Shown here piece after piece: positions 8,943 through 17,072 of a stretch of DNA of 47,080 nt. The stretch covers positions 1 to 47,080 of the forward strand of contig CAKMJS010000020.1 in the NCBI GenBank assembly GCA_927405585.1. Reading direction: 5' to 3'. Under the pieces are notes generated by a model. The model ran no database searches. It was given only the letters and a program-made list of their open reading frames with translations, and had not been told where the DNA came from. Made by a program: the position numbers and the translations under genes. This stretch comes from an uncultured Desulfosporosinus sp. Its GTDB lineage: Bacteria; Bacillota; Desulfitobacteriia; Desulfitobacteriales; Desulfitobacteriaceae. Every line of letters starts with the position of its first letter. Positions within the stretch are counted from its first letter, which is position 1.

Positions 8943-9059
8943 TTAAATGGTTGCTTACTCAAGTTACTTATCCTTGAGTAATCTAATTTTACTTGTTTTA
9001 TTGCTTTTACTTGTTTAATTTCTTTTCCTTTTATAATCTACTTTTGCTACTTTAATCTA
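8943..9059. repeat. Degenerate purine-rich/pyrimidine-rich repeats in gene spacer
   Basis: The spacer between the ligase-like gene and the flippase gene is built from short decayed repeats. On the minus strand AAATTAAACAAG occurs twice, AAACAAGTAAAA twice and AGTAGATTA twice. No gene, terminator or clear promoter is visible. Similar spacers occur at 3907-3970 and 35760-35850. Confidence 0.6.
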
Positions 9060-10367
9060 CTATTTCTTGTTTAATTTACTGGCAATAACTGCTCTGATTT
9101 GCGTAATATCAGACCTCTTGAGAAGGATAATATCTTGCCATCGCGCCTGTGTATATCGGTTATAAAACCAAATCGTCATCAAGGTGAAGACTATGTAGGA
9201 AAGACTAGTCGCAATCGCTGCCCCGTTAATCCCAATTTTGGGTATCAGATAAATATTAAAGATGACAGTCACAATAACTGAAACGATCGAAGAGTAAATG
9301 TTTTTCTCGACCAGACCAACTCCCGCTAAATAGCTGGCTAGGATGTTGGAGACGGAAAAAATACAAATCCCAGGTAAAAGCCAGAGCAGCGCTCCAGCGG
9401 CTGATGCAAACGCTGGCCCAAACCAAAGAATAATAAACGTTTTTCCAACGAGAGCGATGATAATTGAGAAGATAATAATAATCGAAAAGCTAACCCTGGT
9501 CACCTGATTAGTAAACTTAACCAATTCTTGTTTATTGGTGGATGAGGATGCAATCGGGAAAACGATGGTCGCTATGCTGCCCGTAACCCCCCAAAGGGTT
9601 TCCCCTAAGACCACGGCAATTCCATAGATCCCGACTTGTTCAATCGGTAAATAGTAATTGACGATAAACACATCAAGACGGTAATTCAAACGTTGAATAA
9701 TGTTACCCGCTTGAGCTTTCAACCCATACCCCAACATCGATTTCATCAGCGGGGAATCCAGCCGGGGGGATATTCTTCGCTGGATCATAAAGTTATACAG
9801 TTGCCAAACACAGATCACGGCTGTTCCTGCTAAGATGGACAGCATAGCCGCAGTAGGATTCACAGCAATCAGTAAAAATCCTGCGAGCAGGATAAGACTC
9901 AAAATCTTGTCCACTATATTAATTCGATTATATTCCACAATTTCCTGCAATCCTAGCAAGACATTGATGATTGACGATTTAAAAATTATTAAGGGAACGG
10001 TCATGAGAACAATGATCAGCTGTAGGTTTGTGATTCCTTCCAGAAATTTAAATTGCCAACGAATCTGAATAAAATAGATAGGCACCAAAACTAAGCTGCC
10101 TAAAATTACAATAAGTATATTATTCCCGAAAATCTTGTTTAAATTTTCCTTTTTCTTTCCCAAGAAATAAACATTCGAAGCTGCAAACCCCATTCCAAGA
10201 ATGAGTGTAATAAAACTTAAAAAGTTAAATGCAACGTCGACAATCCCTTTCCCTTCGGGACCCAGGACACGGGATAGAATAGTCGTATTAACAATGGAAA
10301 GGAAGAACAAAAGCAAGTTGCTGAAGAAAGTAATCATAACGGATTTAGTAAAACCCATTTCTTTCAT
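9060..10367 (-). CDS. Wzx-like polysaccharide flippase (MATE/MVF superfamily)
   Basis: A 435-aa integral membrane protein with about twelve to fourteen hydrophobic segments and the usual opening of polysaccharide-export flippases (SVMITFFSNLLLFFLSIVNTTILSRVLGPEGKG). The RVLGPEGKG motif after the first helix is typical. It would flip the undecaprenyl-linked repeat unit to the outer face for polymerisation. An in-frame ATG at 10358 has better spacing to AAAGGA than the ATG at 10367, so the product may be three residues shorter. It is the only flippase in the cluster and has two ligase/polymerase-like neighbours, which supports a Wzx/Wzy-type assembly route. Confidence 0.87.
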   Translation of the reverse strand: MKEMGFTKSVMITFFSNLLLFFLSIVNTTILSRVLGPEGKGIVDVAFNFLSFITLILGMGFAASNVYFLGKKKENLNKIFGNNILIVILGSLVLVPIYFIQIRWQFKFLEGITNLQLIIVLMTVPLIIFKSSIINVLLGLQEIVEYNRINIVDKILSLILLAGFLLIAVNPTAAMLSILAGTAVICVWQLYNFMIQRRISPRLDSPLMKSMLGYGLKAQAGNIIQRLNYRLDVFIVNYYLPIEQVGIYGIAVVLGETLWGVTGSIATIVFPIASSSTNKQELVKFTNQVTRVSFSIIIIFSIIIALVGKTFIILWFGPAFASAAGALLWLLPGICIFSVSNILASYLAGVGLVEKNIYSSIVSVIVTVIFNIYLIPKIGINGAAIATSLSYIVFTLMTIWFYNRYTQARWQDIILLKRSDITQIRAVIASKLNKK

Positions 10368-10510
10368 AATTCCTTTCTTAATGTTTAATAGTAACTAAAT
10401 AGCGATACATAGTTGAGGGGTTATTGCGGAGTTTATGTGAGGTTTTTTAGAAGTTTAAGTTTATAGAAATTTATTGAAGTATTGAAGTTTTGAAAGTACT
10501 GAGGAGATTT

Positions 10511-11698
10511 TCATAGACCTTTCTTAGACCCCTTCAAAGACCTTTCATAGACCTCTCTCAACATAATTCCTAAAGCTTGACCACTGAAATGGGTGATTGC
10601 ATAGTCCCTTATGTCACCTGATCGGTATTGATCCAGCGTGTTCAGCATTGTTCTCATGCCCTTAACCAGCTCTTCAATACTTCCTGGTTCCACCAAGAGG
10701 CCCACCGTTTGATTGACTATACCTTGAGGACCCCCACAGTTCGTTGCGAGCACAGGCTTACCCGTCGATAGGGCTTCGATCAGTACACAGCCGAAGGTTT
10801 CTTTCAAGGATGGCAGGATTATAAAATCTGATTTCCTATAGAGCTCAGGCATATCTCTAGGGTCAACTCGTCCGTGGAAGGTGCAGCAACTTGAAATACC
10901 CTTCTGCTTGGCTAACTCTACATAAGCAGGACGCTTTACACCATCTCCTACTAAATCTAAATGGAGCCTCAGAGGCGCCACTTCCTGACAAACTTGAGCA
11001 AAGGCCGGCAGAAGATACTGAACTCCCTTAACCTGAGTTTCTTCCATATTCCCAGCAAACAGCAGATGGATTGTTTTCGGAGCCCCTTCCTGATCTATTA
11101 TAGCAGGATGCTTCGTTTGTTCCTCTGTGGATATCGGCGTAAATCGCTCTGTGTCCACGACATTAGGTACAGGCTTAAGTTTCATCTTCCAGCCAAAACT
11201 CTTGATTTGCTGGGCTAATGCCTGACTGACCGGCAAAACAAAAGCTGCCTGTTCAAACGCCGGCTTAAGCAGGATCCGATGTTGCCATTTAGCTACATAG
11301 TCTTGAAGATAGGACATGTGTTCCGTAATAATATAAGGGATCTTATGGTACCGTGTGAAAAGATAGGCCACGATCCCAGCAGGATAGCCTACATGAACGT
11401 GTATTAAATCCGGTTGGAAACGTTTAACAACTTCTCCTAACCGGTGAAGCGCCGTGAAATAACTAACAATCCGAGCGAGGTAGCGGTTTTTTAAACCAAG
11501 AGTGTTGGCCCGAAAGACGAAAACGCTCTGTTCGTTTTCAACTTTCATCTCTCCAGGTTTGATGGCTTCATCAAAAAGGGAAAAAACAGCCACCGAGAGA
11601 CCGGCCTTCGCTAGGGCAAGTGCTTGCTCCTTGACAAAGATTCCTTTCATAGGATTTCCTTGGTTAGGGTACCAGCCTGCCAAAATCAAAATACGCAC
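10511..11698 (-). CDS. GT4-type glycosyltransferase
   Basis: A 395-aa GT-B enzyme starting with GTG (GAGGAGGG about 6 bases upstream) and MRILILAGWYPNQGNPMKGIF, a widespread GT4 N-terminus. HVHVGYPAGIVAYLF and ITEHMSYL lie in the acceptor half. The donor half has PSLKETFGCVLIEALSTGKPVLATNCGG with the paired glutamates. The last codons are built from a small DNA repeat (GAAAGGTCT-type units), giving the C-terminus ERSLKGSKKGL. That tail may have been added or reshaped by repeat slippage. Predicted cytoplasmic or membrane-associated; substrate unknown. Confidence 0.86.
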   Translation of the reverse strand: MRILILAGWYPNQGNPMKGIFVKEQALALAKAGLSVAVFSLFDEAIKPGEMKVENEQSVFVFRANTLGLKNRYLARIVSYFTALHRLGEVVKRFQPDLIHVHVGYPAGIVAYLFTRYHKIPYIITEHMSYLQDYVAKWQHRILLKPAFEQAAFVLPVSQALAQQIKSFGWKMKLKPVPNVVDTERFTPISTEEQTKHPAIIDQEGAPKTIHLLFAGNMEETQVKGVQYLLPAFAQVCQEVAPLRLHLDLVGDGVKRPAYVELAKQKGISSCCTFHGRVDPRDMPELYRKSDFIILPSLKETFGCVLIEALSTGKPVLATNCGGPQGIVNQTVGLLVEPGSIEELVKGMRTMLNTLDQYRSGDIRDYAITHFSGQALGIMLREVYERSLKGSKKGL

Positions 11699-11784
11699 AA
11701 ATGCCCTCCTCAGTCACTAATGCTAGGCTTAATCCAGCTTTTTAAGCTTTCAGCCTAAAGAATCGTAGAACTTCTATTAAGAGG

Positions 11785-13272
11785 TTACTTTGAGGTATTT
11801 TCAAGGAACTCCTTTTGGTGAAGAATCACGGCCGCTGCCAACCCAAATAACAGCCACATCTGAGAGAAGCTTATCACTGAGCTTGGGGCAAAGGCTGACA
11901 AAACAAACCCTCCAAGGGCACCAAATAAGCTTATCGTTAAATAAGAGGTTAACCCATAGGCTCCACTCTTAATACTTTTACGATAAACCTTAAGCAAGTC
12001 CCAGAGGAGGCTAAGGTAGATAAAGACAGAATATAGGAATATTCCTATGCCAAAATCCCCCAGCAATTCGAACCAGAGACTGTGAGGGTTGACAATTCCA
12101 TGCGTATTCCCAACGTCTTTCAAATACATTGTGGTGTTATTAACTCCAAAGCCTTGAAATTGTCCTTTGATAACGACTCCCTCAACAATATTAACAATGG
12201 TTGTCCATCGATCGTTGGTGGACCCCTCTTCTCCATATTGAACGATCGGTTGCTCGGTTACAATTCGGTTAAAACTTAGGAAATTGAGAATTGGAGTATC
12301 GTTAAATTTCCCGTAATACATTCTCATGTCAGGCATAAAAGACAAACCATAAAAAATGATCAGTGTCACCATTCCCGCGGCCAAGACCCGACGGAATTTA
12401 TGCCATTCCCTCGTAAACATAAAGAATAGGATAAACCCAAATACCGTAAGCAGCATGACTATGTAAGATGTCCTTGACGTGCAAAAAATCAAATTTAAAA
12501 CCGATCCAATTAGGATAACCCAAAATAATCCTGTGGGTCCCTTCGCACGTTTGTAAGCAAAAAAGGGAAGTACAAACGATATGACCATCACCAAGAAAAC
12601 GCCATAGTTGTTGGGATTATAGAAAAATACAGTCGGAATCGTCTGGAGAAATTCAGGTCCTTTTTCGTACCATCCACCCTCTTTGAAGATATTTCTGATC
12701 GGCAAACGGATGGCCATCATCTCAAAGGTGCCAATAATCAAGACAGGAATGGTCGTATAGAGTAGGACTTTAAGGGTTTCTCTCGCCTTATCCAGATTGG
12801 GATTAAAGGTGTATACGGCAAGCATGAAGCAAATCATGATTGCGTAATTAATCATATACTTGATAGCCATGCCCAGATTCTCAACCCAGGCCAATGATAG
12901 AAACATATAAGCGACAAAAATTACAAGAAATATAATGTACCGATTGCTGAAAATATCCTTTAATCTAGGCAACGGTCGTCTCTTAATAAACGATAGCCCC
13001 ATGGATAGTGTAAGTATAAACATCGCGATATGCAGATAGTAAATATTAAAACGCCCACCCACCGGAAGGTTAAAGGCAAAATCCGTCACTGAAAACAAGA
13101 GCACAAAGTAAAAGAGAAGTTCTGAAGGTTTTTCCCACTTGATATTGTAAATAATGATGATACCTAGAATCAAGGCGTACGTACTGACACCCATTGAACT
13201 AGGGCTTAGGACTATATTAAATAGAATAAAAAGGGCGAATAAGGCAGTTATCCATTTTTTATTATCTTTCAA
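11785..13272 (-). CDS. O-antigen ligase/polymerase-like membrane protein
   Basis: A 495-aa polytopic membrane protein (about twelve hydrophobic segments) with a large extracytoplasmic loop after residue 320 that includes GQFQGFGVNNTTMYLKDVG and HGIVNPHSLWFELLGDFGIG. The segment NPHSLWFELLGDFG resembles the conserved Wzy_C block, where a histidine near an N/H-S motif is common. The start is TTG; the only nearby ATG is out of frame, and AAGGGAG lies about 11 bases upstream. It lies 86 bp downstream of the aminotransferase gene. Likely the repeat-unit polymerase or the chain ligase. Confidence 0.8.
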   Translation of the reverse strand: MKDNKKWITALFALFILFNIVLSPSSMGVSTYALILGIIIIYNIKWEKPSELLFYFVLLFSVTDFAFNLPVGGRFNIYYLHIAMFILTLSMGLSFIKRRPLPRLKDIFSNRYIIFLVIFVAYMFLSLAWVENLGMAIKYMINYAIMICFMLAVYTFNPNLDKARETLKVLLYTTIPVLIIGTFEMMAIRLPIRNIFKEGGWYEKGPEFLQTIPTVFFYNPNNYGVFLVMVISFVLPFFAYKRAKGPTGLFWVILIGSVLNLIFCTSRTSYIVMLLTVFGFILFFMFTREWHKFRRVLAAGMVTLIIFYGLSFMPDMRMYYGKFNDTPILNFLSFNRIVTEQPIVQYGEEGSTNDRWTTIVNIVEGVVIKGQFQGFGVNNTTMYLKDVGNTHGIVNPHSLWFELLGDFGIGIFLYSVFIYLSLLWDLLKVYRKSIKSGAYGLTSYLTISLFGALGGFVLSAFAPSSVISFSQMWLLFGLAAAVILHQKEFLENTSK

Positions 13273-13358
13273 AATATGCCATACTCCCTTTCTGCTTTAA
13301 ATCACTGCTCCACATTTTACTACAGACTTTGCGCATTTACAACAAAACACGCACTTAC

Positions 13359-14450
13359 TTAAGATCGGATCAAAGCTGCGATCTCTTGTTGTTGTTCAAG
13401 GCTCAATTCAGGGTAACATGGTATCGCAAGGGCTTGTTCACAAGCTTTTTCTGACACTGGAAAATCTCCGACCTTATAGCCAAGATTTCGGAACGCCTTT
13501 TGTAAGTGGAGTGGAAGTGGATAATAAATAGCATTGGCCACACCGCCGGCTTTAAGTCGCTCCATGAGGGCACTGCGTTCTTCCGTCCGGAGCACATAAA
13601 GGTGATAGACGGGCAAGGCTTGGGGATCGCGGCCCGGTATCTGAACCGCTGCATCGGCGAGGAGTTGATCATAAAGCTTAGCCTTTTTTCGTCGAGCCTC
13701 ATTCCAGACGGGGAGATAACGAAGCTTAACCCGCAAAATTGCAGCTTGGAGCTCATCAAGTCGACTATTATACCCTATTTCGTCATGATAATACTTAATT
13801 TTCGTTCCATGGAATCGAAGTATCCGAAGTTGCGAGGCTAGGTCTGCATCATCAGTGACGATCATACCAGCATCCCCATAGGCTCCTAAATTTTTTGTTG
13901 GGAAGAAGCTAAAGGTTGAGGCATGTCCAATAGAGCCCGCTTTTTTACCTCGATACTCTGCCCCAATTGCTTGAGCAGCGTCTTCTATGACTTTTAGGTC
14001 ATGACGAGCTGCAATTTCCATGATTTTTTCTACATCCACCATTTGACCAAAAATATGTACAGGAATAATGGCTTTTGTTTTAGAGGTTATTTTCCCCTCA
14101 AGCTGAGTTATGTCCATGTTCAAGGTCACTGGGTCGATATCAACAAAAACAGGCGTTGCGCCGACCTGAGCAATCGTTTCTGCTGACGCAAAGAACGTAA
14201 ACGGCGTGGTGATGACTTCATCTCCCGGGCCTATACCAAAAGCCTTGAGCGTCAATACCAAAGCATCCGTCCCGTTGGCCACGGCAACCGCTTCCTTGGT
14301 TCCGCAGAAAGCTGCAATTTCCTTCTCTAACGTCTTCATTTCCGGACCTAAGATATACACAGAAGAATTCAGCACGTTCTGAATGGCTTCATTAATTTCA
14401 TCTTTAATCGACAAATACTGTGCTTGAAGGTCTAAAAGTGGAATCCTCAT
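13359..14450 (-). CDS. Sugar aminotransferase, WbpE-like
   Basis: A 363-aa DegT/DnrJ/EryC1/StrS aminotransferase. It has VANGTDAL at the phosphate site, EDAAQAIGAEY with Asp157, and the Schiff-base Lys186 in SFFPTKNLGAYGDAG. This form is typical of WbpE/FdtB-type C3-aminotransferases. In the Wbp pathway the enzyme aminates the C3-keto sugar made by WbpB from UDP-GlcNAcA. The three preceding genes on this strand encode WbpD-, WbpB- and WbpA-like proteins, so the set is complete and in order. The ATG follows AAAGGAAG. It lies 38 bp after the acyltransferase gene. Confidence in the family is high; pathway assignment is from context. Confidence 0.87.
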   Translation of the reverse strand: MRIPLLDLQAQYLSIKDEINEAIQNVLNSSVYILGPEMKTLEKEIAAFCGTKEAVAVANGTDALVLTLKAFGIGPGDEVITTPFTFFASAETIAQVGATPVFVDIDPVTLNMDITQLEGKITSKTKAIIPVHIFGQMVDVEKIMEIAARHDLKVIEDAAQAIGAEYRGKKAGSIGHASTFSFFPTKNLGAYGDAGMIVTDDADLASQLRILRFHGTKIKYYHDEIGYNSRLDELQAAILRVKLRYLPVWNEARRKKAKLYDQLLADAAVQIPGRDPQALPVYHLYVLRTEERSALMERLKAGGVANAIYYPLPLHLQKAFRNLGYKVGDFPVSEKACEQALAIPCYPELSLEQQQEIAALIRS

Positions 14451-14488
14451 ATTAATCTTCCTTTCTATACTGCATATATATTGTCTGT

Positions 14489-15334
14489 TTACAGGAGTTC
14501 TTCCTCTGGTACCGCTCTGAGGTCTTTGGCTGGGAACCCTTTTAGGACGCGTTTTGCTGTGGTGTCTTTGGTGATTAGAGCACCTGCGGCTACGAAGGTT
14601 TCTGGAGCGACGTTGATACCCGGCAAGAGGATGGCACCACCGCCGATACGGGCTCCCCGCTGAATGGTCGCACCTTTGATTGATTTGAAGCGTTTTTCGG
14701 TACGGCCCATATAGTTATCATTAGTCGTAGTAACCATTGGGGCGATAAAAACTCGCTCTTCAATCTCCATGTAAGCCGTGATATAAGAACCGGTCTGGAT
14801 CTTAGTGAAGGAACCAATCTTGGTATCGTTTTCTACCGCAACTCCGCTACCGATAACGACATTCTGCCCAATCGAGCATCTCTCGCGCACGACTGCTCCG
14901 TCTCCAATAAAGGCCGCGTCGGCATAGCTTGTCCCTGCATAGAGAACGGCAGAACAGCCGACTGTGAAACCATTTCCCATCCTTAGAGGAGGCAAGTCTG
15001 CCTGTGCTTTAACAGTACTCGTAGCAGCAGCCTTAGGCAAACGTCCGATCGAAGAGTTGCTCCCTATAAAGCCGTCTTCTCCTAGCTCAACTTGTGCGTA
15101 AATCGTGGTATGATCTCCTATGCGTGTGCGAGCGCCTAAACGTCCTTCTACTCCAATACTAACATAATTCCCTAGTACGCTTCCCTCACCTACCTTAGAT
15201 CCGTCGCCAAGAACACATCCCACTCCCAAAACGACATTTTCCTCGAGCACTACATTTTCGCCGATTACACAGAAAGGGGCTATGGAGGCACTGATTGGTA
15301 TTGATGCTGACGAGGCGATTATTCGATTAGTCAT
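14489..15334 (-). CDS. Hexapeptide-repeat acyltransferase, WbpD-like role
   Basis: A 281-aa left-handed beta-helix protein with many [LIV]-G-x4 hexapeptides (GENVVLEENVVLGVGCVLGD). The C-terminal half (TTTNDNYMGRTEKRFKSIKG, then GARIGGGAILLPGINVA) matches N-acetyltransferases acting on UDP-amino-sugars. In the Wbp scheme WbpD acetylates the new 3-amino group to give UDP-2,3-diacetamido-2,3-dideoxy-D-glucuronic acid. The protein is longer than WbpD (about 190 aa) because of an extra N-terminal run of hexapeptides, so it may combine two coils or be a different acyltransferase. The ATG is preceded by AAAGGAG. A long palindromic element separates it from the oxidoreductase gene. Confidence 0.8.
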   Translation of the reverse strand: MTNRIIASSASIPISASIAPFCVIGENVVLEENVVLGVGCVLGDGSKVGEGSVLGNYVSIGVEGRLGARTRIGDHTTIYAQVELGEDGFIGSNSSIGRLPKAAATSTVKAQADLPPLRMGNGFTVGCSAVLYAGTSYADAAFIGDGAVVRERCSIGQNVVIGSGVAVENDTKIGSFTKIQTGSYITAYMEIEERVFIAPMVTTTNDNYMGRTEKRFKSIKGATIQRGARIGGGAILLPGINVAPETFVAAGALITKDTTAKRVLKGFPAKDLRAVPEEELL

Positions 15335-15353
15335 TAATTTGCTCCTTTCGTGG

Positions 15354-15567
15354 GAGAGTTACGTTACAGACGCTCCTCCGTTACGCTCGCAGACCAAACT
15401 AAGGCAAACCTGCTAATGCAAGTGGGCGGGGTTCCGCCAAATTCGACTCCTGTCTCAGTTGGCGCGGGATCCGTCCTTGGATCCCGCCCCGCCGATGAAA
15501 GAGCAGTTTTTCCTAAGTTTGGTTAGCTGCTCACGTAGAGGCATCGCTTACTGTAATCGTAACTCTC
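15354..15567. repeat. Long palindrome, module 1 of element copy A
   Basis: A 214-bp imperfect inverted repeat. The left end GAGAGTTACG (15354-15363) pairs with CGTAACTCTC (15558-15567). Further in, GACCAAACTAAGG (left) pairs with CCTAAGTTTGGTT (right). At the apex is a perfect hairpin GCGGGATCC (15464-15472), loop GTCCTT, GGATCCCGC (15479-15487). Its homologue is the inner palindrome at 36427-36640, which has the same length. It contains no credible gene. Confidence 0.85.
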
Positions 15568-15626
15568 AGGCTTAGATTACGGCCATGAGAAAGGCATTCG
15601 AGAATTCCGCGTCAAACCAACATCAC

Positions 15627-15840
15627 GGGGAGTTTGATTTACAAAAGAGAACGACTTAAGCGAGTAGCTTACCAAACTTCGCGAAAAGCAGGCTGCGGAG
15701 ACGAGTTGGAAACAGGACGTTTCCAACCGGCAACTGAGGCAAGGACGCCGAATTTGCCGGGCACTCGTCGGAGCGGGCGGCTTTGCGCGTTAGTTTGGTC
15801 TACGCAGCTTTCGGAGCGAACGTTGTAAATCAAACTCCCC
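15627..15840. repeat. Long palindrome, module 2 of element copy A
   Basis: A 214-bp inverted repeat with perfect 18-bp ends: GGGGAGTTTGATTTACAA (15627-15644) and its complement at 15823-15840. Inside are the hairpins TTGGAAAC/GTTTCCAA with loop AGGAC (15706-15726) and GGC/GCC with loop AAGGAC (15738-15749), nested in CCGGCAA/TTGCCGG. The homologous module at 36806-37069 has different terminal bases that still pair. Together with module 1 it fills the 530-bp gap between the WbpD-like and WbpB-like genes. Confidence 0.87.
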
Positions 15841-15864
15841 TAGCTCCATATATCCCTAATTTCC

Positions 15865-16911
15865 TTACTCGGAAGGCATAGGAAACACAACGGGCTCCTT
15901 CGTTTCTTGGCATTTATAAATGGCTAAAATAATCTCTAAGGCTTTACGCCCTTCTTCGCCTGGAATCGCTGGTTCCCGGTCTTCTCGAATTGCTTGGATG
16001 AGATCCAATATCAATTCTCTATGTCCAAAGCCGTAGACGTTCGGCGGATCTCCTTCTTGATTGGCGAAGATTTCTCTTTTCTCTTCCTCGCTATCCGGTA
16101 ATTCCCAGACTTCAATTCGGTTAACGGCGATTCCACCGACAATGACTGAGCCTGTTTCCCCGAAAACATTGAGGGTCTCTTCAATGTTAGTCGGATAGAT
16201 GGTTGAGGCTGCTTCGATCAGTCCGATGGCACCGCTTTTGAACTTGATAACAGCTGCGCCCATATCTTCCATTTCGATTTTGCGCATAAAGGTTGCTGTA
16301 TATCCAAAAACAGACTCCACTGGGCCAAAGGTCCACTGTAAAAGGTCAATATTATGAATGGATTGATTCATAAGTACCCCTCCATCATGGAGCTTGGTCC
16401 CGCGCCAAGGTGCTTGAGTATAATAATTATCATTGCGATTCCAGCGTACTGTTGCCTGTCCGTGCGTTAGCTTGCCAAAGCGACCGGCTTCTAAGGCCGT
16501 GCGCAGGAGTTTTACCGAGTCGTTAAAACGGTTTTGATGTATGACGCCTAATTTCACGCCGGCTTTATGGCAAGCAGCAATCATCTCATCCGCTGTTTTT
16601 AAGGTCATGGCCATTGGTTTTTCGACCAAGATATGTTTGCCTGCTTCTGCTGCTGCTATCCCTATTTCAGCATGTATTCCACTCGAAGTGGCAATGGTGA
16701 CGACATCAATGTCGTCTCTCTTTAACATTTCCAAATAATCGGTATAGGGCTCTGCTCCATATTTGTCGGCAAAAGCCTGAGCAAGCTCAGGCACTAAATC
16801 GCACACAGCGACGAGTTCTGCCTCAGGAAGCGCAACAATAGAATCTGCATGTTTCGGGGCAATTCTCCCACACCCAATAATCGCAAACCGGATCTTTTTT
16901 TGTTCACTCAT
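15865..16911 (-). CDS. Gfo/Idh/MocA oxidoreductase, WbpB/WlbA-like
   Basis: A 348-aa NAD(P)-dependent sugar oxidoreductase. The Rossmann motif GCGRIAPKH is at residues 13-21 and the EKP motif (Glu97-Lys98-Pro99) is typical of the Gfo/Idh/MocA fold. The C-terminal half has the substrate region GVLMNQSIHNIDLLQW. In the Wbp/Wlb route this type oxidises C3 of UDP-GlcNAc uronic acid. The gene lies between the UDP-GlcNAc-dehydrogenase-like gene and the acyltransferase/aminotransferase pair, matching that route. The ATG at 16911 is preferred over the TTG at 16917; the ribosome site is weak for both. It is separated from the downstream acyltransferase gene by palindromic element A. Confidence 0.85.
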   Translation of the reverse strand: MSEQKKIRFAIIGCGRIAPKHADSIVALPEAELVAVCDLVPELAQAFADKYGAEPYTDYLEMLKRDDIDVVTIATSSGIHAEIGIAAAEAGKHILVEKPMAMTLKTADEMIAACHKAGVKLGVIHQNRFNDSVKLLRTALEAGRFGKLTHGQATVRWNRNDNYYTQAPWRGTKLHDGGVLMNQSIHNIDLLQWTFGPVESVFGYTATFMRKIEMEDMGAAVIKFKSGAIGLIEAASTIYPTNIEETLNVFGETGSVIVGGIAVNRIEVWELPDSEEEKREIFANQEGDPPNVYGFGHRELILDLIQAIREDREPAIPGEEGRKALEIILAIYKCQETKEPVVFPMPSE

Positions 16912-17008
16912 ATACAACAGCTCTTTTCTTTTTTTGGTATTTTATTTGTGCTTCTTTTTATTGATTCTGTACTATTACTACCTCTGATGGCTAGCCCCTA
17001 TGATATAG

Positions 17009-17040
17009 GTATAAGGGGAATCTGCCGATTCCCCTTATAC
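17009..17040. terminator. Strong hairpin between dehydrogenase and oxidoreductase genes
   Basis: A perfect 14-bp stem, GTATAAGGGGAATC (17009-17022) and GATTCCCCTTATAC (17027-17040), with a four-base loop. On the minus strand it follows the stop of the UDP-sugar dehydrogenase gene. No T-run follows the stem, so it may be a processing or attenuation structure that lowers downstream expression and not a full terminator. Confidence 0.45.
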
Positions 17041-17072
17041 TCGGGTCTGTGATTAAATACTTAAGATAAGTT

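Noticed and set aside
15354-15840. Integron attC sites, suggested by GCGTTAG and imperfect palindromes
   Set aside because: The paired core sites RYYYAAC/GTTRRRY are not found at the right places, and no integrase or cassette array is present.
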